DNA of 64,000 nt from JBGQBN01 sp041494805 (lineage in GTDB: Bacteria; Acidobacteriota; Terriglobia; Terriglobales; Acidobacteriaceae): the NCBI GenBank assembly GCA_041494805.1, contig JBGQBN010000016.1:1-64000 (forward strand), in the 5' to 3' direction. The position numbers and the translations under genes are program-made. Below, piece after piece: positions 32,008 to 38,975 of this stretch (its first letter is position 1; every line of letters starts with the position of its first letter). The notes beneath the pieces were generated by a model. The model searched no databases. It was not told the DNA's origin and worked only from the letters and a program-made list of their open reading frames with translations.

Positions 32008-33006
32008 TCAAGCTCGTCCGCCGCGCACGCCGGCGCGAAGCTCTTGCACGATTTCTGCTGCGGCCTTACGGGCGGCTTCTTGCTGGGTAACGTCAAAGGA
32101 GATGGCGCCAACGCGGGCGTGCCCTCCGCCGCCGTAGCGCTCGCAGACTTTGGCCAAATTCACGACCGGCTCCGAGGGCGCCCAGGGATTCGATCCTACC
32201 GAGACCTTTACCCGGAAACTGCTCTTGCTGAGGCCCACGCTATAGATCGACTCAGGGTGAAGATAGTAAGGAACGAACTTGTTGTAGCCCTCAAGATCGT
32301 GGTCGGTAACGTCGAAAAAGATGGTGCCATCCTTGGATTCGATGCGTTCCCCCAGAACAGCGATGGAGCACCGGTGACGCTCCAGCAGCGGCGGTAACAG
32401 CGGCGCGATAAAAGGCTCCTCGAGAATCTGCGCCAGCGGCTTGTAGGCCAGCAGAGTGATGAGCCGGGGAACAAAATCGTGCTGCTGCGCTGACTCAATC
32501 ACCATGGTCAGCTTCATGGCGGGCTCCCGCATTTCCACGGCGGTGTGGGCGTCGGGATACATGGCGCCATCAATGATGTCGGTCCAGTGCACGAGATCGG
32601 CAACCGGAGCCGGGTTGAATCCAAAGCGCTGCTCGGCCACGGCGGCGATAAAGCTGGTGCAGGACTTGAAATCCGGGTCGTAGAACTTACGGTTGCTCTG
32701 GCCCTGCTCGAAGTGGGCAGCATCCTCCGGGGTTAGAAAGGCGCTCTGGTGGTGGTCGAACCACCAGGTGATCTTGGGTGAGCTGGAATACTTGAAGTCC
32801 ACAATGGCGTTTTCGTCGCCGTCAAAATGAGCTTCGTTGAAGAGAGCGCCGGCGCGGTGCAGCAGTCCGGAGAAAACGAACTCGACGTCGTTGCGGATTC
32901 GTTCCCGGTAAAACCGAGAGAAAAGAGCGGCTGAGGAAGCTCCGTCGAAACATTTGTCGTGGTAGAAGACCCGAACTTTCAAGTGCTCCCTTTCCAGGTC
33001 CCGCAT
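32008..33006 (-). CDS. DHH/DHHA1-family phosphoesterase
   Basis: The 332-residue protein opens with VRVFYHDKCFDGASSAALFSRF, has the name-giving metal motif WWFDHHQSAF (about residues 80-90) and ends with RYGGGGHARVGAISF, the DHHA1 GGGH motif. Family members cleave phosphodiester bonds in nanoRNA, cyclic dinucleotides or pAp. Key residues appear intact, but the substrate cannot be chosen from sequence. The ATG at 33006 is preferred over the GTG at 33030; neither has a strong ribosome-binding site. It is first in a two-gene unit with the amidohydrolase. Confidence 0.85.
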   Translation of the reverse strand: MRDLEREHLKVRVFYHDKCFDGASSAALFSRFYRERIRNDVEFVFSGLLHRAGALFNEAHFDGDENAIVDFKYSSSPKITWWFDHHQSAFLTPEDAAHFEQGQSNRKFYDPDFKSCTSFIAAVAEQRFGFNPAPVADLVHWTDIIDGAMYPDAHTAVEMREPAMKLTMVIESAQQHDFVPRLITLLAYKPLAQILEEPFIAPLLPPLLERHRCSIAVLGERIESKDGTIFFDVTDHDLEGYNKFVPYYLHPESIYSVGLSKSSFRVKVSVGSNPWAPSEPVVNLAKVCERYGGGGHARVGAISFDVTQQEAARKAAAEIVQELRAGVRGGRA

Positions 33007-33187
33007 CAGGCGGCCAGATTCCCCAGACACGAGTGCAAACTAAAAGTAAATAGGAATGACATCCCGGAGAGGATATGTCAAGCGGAGAAGAGAGCGGCCT
33101 GGTCTCTGGCGCACCGCGCAAGTGAGACCAAGCCGCGAATTGGCAATACGATTCTTGAGGAAGCTTGCCCGCGACTGCCGTCGAGGA

Positions 33188-33625
33188 TTAGGCAGCGTTG
33201 GCCTGTTTTTCAGCTAGGTCGCCGATTACCGGCAACTTGAACATCTGACCCTGGTTGGCCTTGAGCAGGAGAATGATCCAGAGGATCAGTCCTCCCAGTC
33301 CGAGCAGCGGCCAAATAAGGATCGTCGCCCAGCCCAATACCGGGATCATTCCGACGATACTGAGCACAATCCACAGGGCGCACCATGCCACTCCGAAAAA
33401 GATTGATTGGAAGGCGTGGAAGCGGACAAAACGCTTCTTGTTGTAAGGTTCCATCACCAGAAAGATGATCGCCGGGATGATGGTCACATAGGCCAGCATG
33501 CCCGCGACATTGTCCGTCATTCCGCCGGTACTGGCCTGGGCAGCCCCGCCCGCCTTGGCGCTGCACGCCGGGCACATGGTCGAACCGTCAGCAATCTGTG
33601 TCCCACACCCGCTGCAAAAAGCCAT
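33188..33625 (-). CDS. Zinc-ribbon DUF4870-like membrane protein (copy 1)
   Basis: The 145-residue protein starts with a short zinc ribbon (MAFCSGCGTQIADGSTMCPAC), followed by a DUF4870-type membrane domain with about three helices: NVAGMLAYVTIIPAIIFLVMEPYNKKRFVRFHAFQSIF, then two more hydrophobic stretches, ending FKLPVIGDLAEKQA. GGGAGG lies before the ATG at 33625. The function of DUF4870 is unknown. A paralogue lies 152 bases upstream at 33777-34247. Confidence 0.8.
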   Translation of the reverse strand: MAFCSGCGTQIADGSTMCPACSAKAGGAAQASTGGMTDNVAGMLAYVTIIPAIIFLVMEPYNKKRFVRFHAFQSIFFGVAWCALWIVLSIVGMIPVLGWATILIWPLLGLGGLILWIILLLKANQGQMFKLPVIGDLAEKQANAA

Positions 33626-33776
33626 GGATTTCCTCCCAATACTGGTTATTTCGCAAGAGTACTGACCACTACGACAACCAACCGATCCACAACGGAATGT
33701 CGCGCGAAAGTTATCAGAATCAGCGTCCCAAGGCAAATAGAATCGTACGGGCGCCAGCAGGATACTCCTTCTGAAA

Positions 33777-34247
33777 TTAGGGCAGGTTGGACTGCTTCTG
33801 CGCCCAGTCGCCGATGAAAGGCAGAATGAAGATTTCACCCTGCACAGCCTTGACCAGCAGCACCATCCAGAGGATCGCCCAGCCCAGGACAGCGACCATG
33901 ACAGTCAAAAGCACCACAAAGTGGCCCAGCACCGGAATGAAAGAAAGGACGGCGAAGACCAGCCTCAGCAGTATGCCGGCCGCCACTGCCGCAACCGTGA
34001 GAAAGACTGACTGGAAAGAATGAAAGCGAATAAAGCGGTTCTTGTTATAAGGCTCGACTAGGAGAAGGATGACTGCAGGAATGAAGGTAATGTAAGCCGC
34101 CGCGCCGATGAGGTTGTCTTTGAGGGTAGTGCCCGGGAGGGTAGCGCCCTGCGGCAGTTTGGTTTCGCCGATGGGGTTCCCGCAGGCGGCACAAAAAGAA
34201 CTGATGTCGGGCATTTGGGCGCCGCATTGGGAGCAGACACGAGGCAT
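33777..34247 (-). CDS. Zinc-ribbon DUF4870-like membrane protein (copy 2)
   Basis: The 156-residue protein repeats the layout of its neighbour: zinc ribbon RVCSQCGAQMPDISSFCAACG, then AAAYITFIPAVILLLVEPYNKNRFIRFHSFQSVF and two further helices, ending IFILPFIGDWAQKQSN. The EPYNKxRFxRFHxFQS segment is nearly identical in both copies, so the genes arose by tandem duplication and diverged. A role at the inner membrane is clear from the helices; nothing more can be said. Confidence 0.8.
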   Translation of the reverse strand: MPRVCSQCGAQMPDISSFCAACGNPIGETKLPQGATLPGTTLKDNLIGAAAYITFIPAVILLLVEPYNKNRFIRFHSFQSVFLTVAAVAAGILLRLVFAVLSFIPVLGHFVVLLTVMVAVLGWAILWMVLLVKAVQGEIFILPFIGDWAQKQSNLP

Positions 34248-34271
34248 GAACGTCCTTTCTTGCTTCCTGGT

Positions 34272-34601
34272 TCAGGGAACGGGATCATCGGTACCCAGAG
34301 GGACGTTGCGACGGCAGCGCCACAGGCGGGTAGAGGTCAGAAGCAGCCCTTTCCGCAGGCCATATTTTCGCACCGCCTCGACCGAAGAGTGCGAGCAGGT
34401 GGGATAGAAGCGGCAGCGCACGAATCCCGCGAGCATTGGGCTGCCAAAGTCCTGGTACGAGTGCACCAATGCACTATAAACCCGCACGGAAAGCTGTTCG
34501 TCCGGCGGTCGAAGGCTATCGGCTGATGCCGCTGCCACCACCAAGGCAAGAAGCGCCAGATAAGTCCCTGGATTCCTCAAGCATTGCCGCAATGTGGACA
34601 T
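34272..34601 (-). CDS. yidD: Membrane protein insertion efficiency factor YidD
   Basis: The 109-residue protein contains the YidD hallmark CRFYPTCSHSSVEAVRKYGLRKGLLLTSTRLWRC (about residues 62-95), including the paired cysteines, after a hydrophobic N-terminal helix. YidD helps YidC insert membrane proteins. The N-terminal part is longer than in E. coli YidD and includes SVRVYSALVHSYQDFGSPM. It usually sits between rnpA and yidC; here it is instead among small zinc-ribbon membrane proteins. Its start overlaps the end of the preceding gene by 25 bases. Confidence 0.85.
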   Translation of the reverse strand: MSTLRQCLRNPGTYLALLALVVAAASADSLRPPDEQLSVRVYSALVHSYQDFGSPMLAGFVRCRFYPTCSHSSVEAVRKYGLRKGLLLTSTRLWRCRRNVPLGTDDPVP

Positions 34602-34945
34602 GTCGTGCTCACTGGCATCCGCTTCATTTTACAGTGTGCGCAGAGCACAGGGTCGCCCTTGGGACGGACCAGCAGGTAGATGATGAGGCCGACGATTCCG
34701 GTAATCATCACCAGAATCATCCACAGGATCGAGTTATCCATGCCGCGGTTCTTCGCATCCCGTGCCACCCACACCAGCAAGGCGATGTTGAGCGCGATGA
34801 TCCCGAGGATGACAAAAAACAAGAAACCAGCGCAGCCAAAGCAGGCAGCTCCTGCGGCGGCATCGCTATCGCGCTGCAGCAGAATGGTACCGAGCCATGC
34901 TGCGCCCGCCAACTTTGCCGCTTCCGACCCAAGGACGTGGTGCAT
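34577..34945 (-). CDS. Small membrane protein with phospholipase-D-nuclease-like N-terminus and zinc ribbon
   Basis: The 122-residue protein has two membrane helices: GFLFFVILGIIALNIALLVWVARDAKNRG and SILWMILVMITGIVGLIIYLLV. The RDAKNRG...WxxLVxxTGIVGLIIYLLVRP pattern occurs in the short 'PLDc_N' membrane hairpin. The C-terminus is a zinc ribbon, CAHCKMKRMPVSTTCPHCG. The family is widespread and uncharacterised. It overlaps yidD by 25 bases, suggesting translational coupling, and lies 38 bases after fur. Confidence 0.72.
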   Translation of the reverse strand: MHHVLGSEAAKLAGAAWLGTILLQRDSDAAAGAACFGCAGFLFFVILGIIALNIALLVWVARDAKNRGMDNSILWMILVMITGIVGLIIYLLVRPKGDPVLCAHCKMKRMPVSTTCPHCGNA

Positions 34946-34983
34946 GGAATCGTTCTCCTGAGAAAGGTTCGGTCTGCACTAAG

Positions 34984-35484
34984 TCACACCACACGCCGCG
35001 AACTATTCTTCTTGCGGCATTCCTCACACACTCCATAAATCTGGAAGGTGTGACGCGTGGTGGAGTAATGATGCTTGTGCCCGATCTCCTGCTCCAGGTG
35101 GTCAACTTCGGGAGAGAAGAATTCCACCGAACTGCCGCATTCCGTGCACACCATGTGGTGGTGGCTGCGGCGATTGTACTGGTGCTCGTAACGGGCGATG
35201 CCGTCGTGAAAAGCGACTTCACTAGCCAGACCGCACTCGGACAGCAGTTTGAGGGTGCGGTAGACGGTGGTGAATCCGATCTTGGGATCTTTTTTCTTCA
35301 CTAGCCGGTGTAGCTCGTCGGTGGAAAGGTGTTCACGGGTTTCCAGGAAGGTGCGCAGGATAGTGTCGCGCTGCGCCGTATGTTTCAGGCCCACACGTTT
35401 CAGGTGCCGGTGCAGGATGGCCTCGGCCTCGCGAATCATTTCGCGCGAAATTGTGGGCTGATCGTCGATCCGTTTTTGCAGCAT
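34984..35484 (-). CDS. fur: Fur family transcriptional regulator
   Basis: The 166-residue protein has an N-terminal winged helix (LKRVGLKHTAQRDTILRTFLE, GFTTVYRTLKLLSECGL) and a C-terminal dimerisation domain with HHH in RRSHHHMVCTECG and a second CxxC in VCEEC. The two CxxC pairs indicate a structural zinc site, and the histidines supply the regulatory metal site. It probably represses iron- or other metal-responsive genes when loaded. It is the last gene of a porin/FMN-binding/ApbE operon and its 5' end overlaps apbE. The start could be 35484 or the internal ATG at 35439. Confidence 0.88.
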   Translation of the reverse strand: MLQKRIDDQPTISREMIREAEAILHRHLKRVGLKHTAQRDTILRTFLETREHLSTDELHRLVKKKDPKIGFTTVYRTLKLLSECGLASEVAFHDGIARYEHQYNRRSHHHMVCTECGSSVEFFSPEVDHLEQEIGHKHHYSTTRHTFQIYGVCEECRKKNSSRRVV

Positions 35485-36568
35485 GCTGTCTTTCGTTCTC
35501 GGAGGCAGGGCGCCAAAAGCGTTGCGGGTCAGCTCCGCCTGCGATCCGCTTCAGTTCCCTACCCTGAGCTGTCAACAGAATAATACTGGCCTTTGGGAAT
35601 CGCGCCAACCATTTTGACCAATCCGCCTCGGAATGGGCCGGTATGAGGAAGAAAGGCTTGGTCAGGGCGTCGGCGGTCTCGGCGTCGTCCAGAAGCACAG
35701 TGACACTCACGGCCCCGCCAACCGCCTGGCCGGTGGCCGGGTCCATGATATGCGAGCGCCGCGCTTTGCCCTCGCCGACAGTCTTTTCATAGGTTCCCGA
35801 GGTGGCCAAAGACTCGCCATCGCGCAGTTCCAGCCAGGCTGCGGGCGTCTCCCCATCGCGCGGATCGCGGATAAACACGGGCCAACCAGTGGTCCCCGGC
35901 GGAGATCCAATTGCCGCGATGGAGCTCCCGCCCAGGCTGACTAGGGCGGTCTGAACTCCGTAGCTGCGAAGCACCTGGGCGGCCTTTTGTGCGGCATAGC
36001 CTTTGGCGATTCCTCCCAGATCGATTTCCATGCCGGGGACTGCAAACTTGATGCTGTGCTCGTAAGCATCGAGCGTGATTTTTTTCCAGCCGACCCGGCT
36101 GCGGGCTGCGGCAATCGCCTGGTCACGACTTCCCGGCTTCGTGTCCGACGGCAAGAAGCCCCAGGCCCGAACTAGCGGCCCAACCGTAGGATCAAAGTGC
36201 CCATCGGTCGCTTCCGCCATCCGCAACGCGACCTGGATCCGCTCAAACAGTTCCCCGCTGACAGGTATCTTCGGACGGACCCCATCGCCGGCCGCACTGC
36301 CAGCCGAAGCATTCATGCGCATCAGTTCAGAGTCGGGCTTCCAGTTGGAGAGCAGTGCGTCAATGCGCTTGAGTTCATCGAAAGCAGCGTTGATCGCGGC
36401 ATCGGTCTTCTGGTCATCCCCGGGCGTCGAGTAAGCCGTGATCTCGCAAACGGTACCCATGAGGTAGCGGGCTTGCTTGCGAGGCCGCCCCTCGCTGCAG
36501 GTAGCGGAACCAGATACAAGCAGGACGAGCCCAAGCAGCACAAGCACGAACTGGAAGCAACGCGCCAT
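35333..36568 (-). CDS. apbE: ApbE family FAD:protein FMN transferase
   Basis: The 411-residue protein has a signal-like N-terminus (FVLVLLGLVLLVSGSATC) and ApbE motifs: YLMGTVCEITAYS, GHFDPTVGPLVRAWGF, KFAVPGMEIDLGGIAKGYAAQKA (FAD and metal site), ALVSLGGSSIAAIG, and SHIMDPATGQAV with the catalytic Asp region. ApbE covalently attaches FMN to a Thr or Ser in exported FMN-binding proteins; a matching acceptor is the next gene upstream (36625). The last 50 codons run through the start of fur in another frame and do not look like ApbE, so the domain effectively ends near 35530. Confidence 0.9.
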   Translation of the reverse strand: MARCFQFVLVLLGLVLLVSGSATCSEGRPRKQARYLMGTVCEITAYSTPGDDQKTDAAINAAFDELKRIDALLSNWKPDSELMRMNASAGSAAGDGVRPKIPVSGELFERIQVALRMAEATDGHFDPTVGPLVRAWGFLPSDTKPGSRDQAIAAARSRVGWKKITLDAYEHSIKFAVPGMEIDLGGIAKGYAAQKAAQVLRSYGVQTALVSLGGSSIAAIGSPPGTTGWPVFIRDPRDGETPAAWLELRDGESLATSGTYEKTVGEGKARRSHIMDPATGQAVGGAVSVTVLLDDAETADALTKPFFLIPAHSEADWSKWLARFPKASIILLTAQGRELKRIAGGADPQRFWRPASENERQHAAKTDRRSAHNFARNDSRGRGHPAPAPETCGPETYGAARHYPAHLPGNP

Positions 36569-36624
36569 TGGAATTTCCGTAGCGCCGGCGTCCCGCCCCC
36601 GGACCCGCCCAGCTCTGAGAAACC

Positions 36625-37173
36625 CTACTTCTGCAAATAAAACACCTGCACCAGCACCAATGCCTTCTTCACGCCACGGGCGATGGCCTCGGAAGACAGA
36701 GTTGCGCCGGTATAGTTAATGATGTCTTGATTCACCCGAACCGGATCGGTGCTCTTCTTGCCCCGGAACTGCCGCATGAAGCGCTTTTCCCGGACTTCTG
36801 AGCCACGGGATTCCCGGTACTCCAGGATGGCCACGTCGCCTACTTCCCCTTTCGGGGTCATCCCCACAATGAAAGTGATGAATTCCTCCTTCCCGATCTC
36901 ATTCATGATGACCGCGTAAGCGTTGGGAGTGCCATCTTTGTTGTGGCCGACAAAAAACTTGTAGAGCGGCTCGGGGAAACGTAAACCGGTTTTGCGCTGC
37001 AGAGACTCACGCTGAGCTGGCGTGAGCTGCTTAGTATCGACGGTCACGGCCGCTGCCCCTTGAAGGGCGATCTTTACCGCTTGCTCCTCCGAAAGATAGG
37101 TTTCACCATGGATTTGCAGGGTGGCCGTGAGCACCAGCAATAACGCCAGCAATGACGCCAAGACAAGCTTCAT
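36625..37173 (-). CDS. Exported FMN-binding domain protein, ApbE substrate
   Basis: The 182-residue protein has a signal peptide (MKLVLASLLALLLVLTATLQ) and an FMN-binding domain of the RnfG/NqrC type. YTGATLSS (about residues 154-161) matches the ApbE flavinylation motif, with Thr158 as predicted attachment site. Before it lie GVVGDV-like VGMTPKGEVGDVAILEYRES and a basic loop. It is 56 bases upstream of apbE and 34 bases after the porin gene, so enzyme and substrate are co-expressed. It would act as a periplasmic one-electron carrier; its partners are unknown. Confidence 0.87.
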   Translation of the reverse strand: MKLVLASLLALLLVLTATLQIHGETYLSEEQAVKIALQGAAAVTVDTKQLTPAQRESLQRKTGLRFPEPLYKFFVGHNKDGTPNAYAVIMNEIGKEEFITFIVGMTPKGEVGDVAILEYRESRGSEVREKRFMRQFRGKKSTDPVRVNQDIINYTGATLSSEAIARGVKKALVLVQVFYLQK

Positions 37174-37207
37174 GGTTGACTCGCCTCGGTGGAAGCACGG
37201 CATGGCG

Positions 37208-38788
37208 TCAGAATACATAGGCAATCGAGCCCACAAGTCCGTTCTTGCCATAGTCGCTGAACGGGATTGGGTTGTTGCCGAAATCCGCTCCGCCGATGGG
37301 GCCTGGGATCCTGGGTACGGTACCAAACGGATGGTTGAATGCGTATCCCAGCTTGAAGAAAACGGACGCCGATGGGGCGATGTTGAGTCCTGGAGTCACT
37401 CGCCAGCGGTTCAGGTAGAAATCGGGGATGGTTCGGTCAAGGCGAACGGTCTCAACGCGAAGCACCGGAGCGATGTAAGCGCCCTCGTCAAACTTTTCGG
37501 AGAAGAAGCCGCCGGGCTTGAACTTGTAGGCGCTTTCCAGGTAGAAACCATCCTGCCCGGGAGAAGTTTGGGCCACAAACTGGGCCAGCGCCGCGACCGA
37601 TGCTGAGTCACTGAGATTGACGGCTGGCGGCGCTGGACTGCGGCGTGCGATTCCCGGGCCCACAATGTTGGAACGCCCGTACTCGCCGTTGATGGCCCAC
37701 CGTCCGCGTTGGTACGAGCCATCCAGGAAAAGAATGTTTACCGAATCTGCCGGAGTTCCCAGGTTGTTAAATCTCCCGGTATAGCCCGAAATGCCGAATT
37801 CAAGTCCAAGGATGGGAGAAAAGCCCAGCCGTCCGGCCAAAGCCTTGTTTGCGTTGTTGTCCTGGAAGGCAATGGATACAGGTTCAGCCGCCGATGACTG
37901 GCCGACCAATCGCGAGAATGGCGTAGCCACGCCGTCATCATCGAAGCCCTGCATACCATTCATTACGTCTGCTTCGTAGGTCAGTTTCATCTCGTGAGGC
38001 AACGAGATGCGGCCGCGAACTCCGATGCCGGCATCTCGATACGCCGTTGGGACGATGTATTGGTTAATCAGCGGCCGCAGTGTGAGCAGGTTCAGATTGG
38101 AGTCATGATAGGTATTGAACCGGCCCAGCGCGGGGACGAAGATTCCGCCCCGGAAACTGAATTCGGGACGCATCTTCCAGTCCACGAAGGCCTGTTCCAC
38201 GTCAATCTCGCTTGCCCCCAACTCATACTCGATTTCTGAGTTGAATACGATGTTCTGCTTTTTGGCCAGCACCGCGGCAATGCCGAGGACGAAACGCGTG
38301 CTCTGGAAGGTCGGGGTGCCGCCGCCGTCATTTCGTTCGTTGAGCGAGGACTGCCGGAATTGAAAGTCTCCGTAGCCGCCGAGGGTAATGCGCTGGGTGC
38401 GCAGCAGGTTCCCCAAGCCCGACAAGTCCCCACCATTGGCTTTGGTCGCCATGGCCAACTCTGGGTCATTGGGCTGGCCGCTATATTGCGGCGTTCCTGT
38501 GGCCTCGCCGGATTGCGCCGGTGCAACAGCCGATGCGGTCGCACCTTCGACTCCGGGGGACGCCGCGCGTGAGGCTCGCAATTCCTGCAGGAGCTCAGCT
38601 TGAGAATGTTGCAGGGCTTCGATCTGCTGCTGCTGTTTTTGCACCAGGACCGCCAAGTCCGCAACGTGCCTGGTCAGGTCTCCGCTGGCCGCGAGAGGGG
38701 ACTGCTGGGCCGCCAGCGGCGAGGACAGAACCATGGCGCCACCAACCAGAATGAGGATCACGAGGACTGCGCGCAAGCGTCGCGACAT
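37208..38788 (-). CDS. Outer-membrane porin with N-terminal coiled coil (OprO/P-like)
   Basis: The 526-residue protein has a signal peptide (VLVILILVGGAMVLSSPLAA), then a coiled-coil segment (DLAVLVQKQQQQIEALQHSQ, about residues 40-72) and an Ala/Pro linker. A long beta-rich domain follows, with IVFNSEIEYELGASEIDVEQ and FRGGIFVPALGRFNTYHDSN, ending in Phe (IAYVF). The pattern matches trimeric phosphate- or metal-type porins and OmpM-like proteins. It is the first gene of the FMN-binding/apbE/fur operon, with a palindromic operator candidate upstream. Uptake of iron or another metal is plausible but inferred. Confidence 0.8.
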   Translation of the reverse strand: MSRRLRAVLVILILVGGAMVLSSPLAAQQSPLAASGDLTRHVADLAVLVQKQQQQIEALQHSQAELLQELRASRAASPGVEGATASAVAPAQSGEATGTPQYSGQPNDPELAMATKANGGDLSGLGNLLRTQRITLGGYGDFQFRQSSLNERNDGGGTPTFQSTRFVLGIAAVLAKKQNIVFNSEIEYELGASEIDVEQAFVDWKMRPEFSFRGGIFVPALGRFNTYHDSNLNLLTLRPLINQYIVPTAYRDAGIGVRGRISLPHEMKLTYEADVMNGMQGFDDDGVATPFSRLVGQSSAAEPVSIAFQDNNANKALAGRLGFSPILGLEFGISGYTGRFNNLGTPADSVNILFLDGSYQRGRWAINGEYGRSNIVGPGIARRSPAPPAVNLSDSASVAALAQFVAQTSPGQDGFYLESAYKFKPGGFFSEKFDEGAYIAPVLRVETVRLDRTIPDFYLNRWRVTPGLNIAPSASVFFKLGYAFNHPFGTVPRIPGPIGGADFGNNPIPFSDYGKNGLVGSIAYVF

Positions 38789-38810
38789 TCGGGCTGCCTC
38801 CCTGCATGAT

Positions 38811-38850
38811 TTTGAACATGAAATTGAATTTCATTTTCAATTTGAACATG
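38811..38850. promoter_or_regulatory. AT-rich palindromic operator, Fur-box candidate
   Basis: ATGAAATTGAATTTCAT (38818-38834) is a perfect 8-1-8 palindrome, flanked by a direct repeat TTTGAACATG (38811-38820 and 38841-38850). The core is also a run of GATAAT-like hexamers (GAAATT, GAATTT, CATTTT, CAATTT), the pattern to which Fur binds. It lies 30 bases before the porin start, in the divergent gap with the penicillin acylase gene, and the operon it heads encodes a Fur protein. Confidence 0.6.
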
Positions 38851-38975
38851 CTAGAAGCCGCCGTTGGTGGCTGTCAAGGGGAGGCGCGTCACACTTCTGT
38901 AATACTTTGCAGCTGACTCGATCTTCCCTCCGGTTTGTGTTCCACGACCACACCCCCTAGAATCGAAACTCCGGC

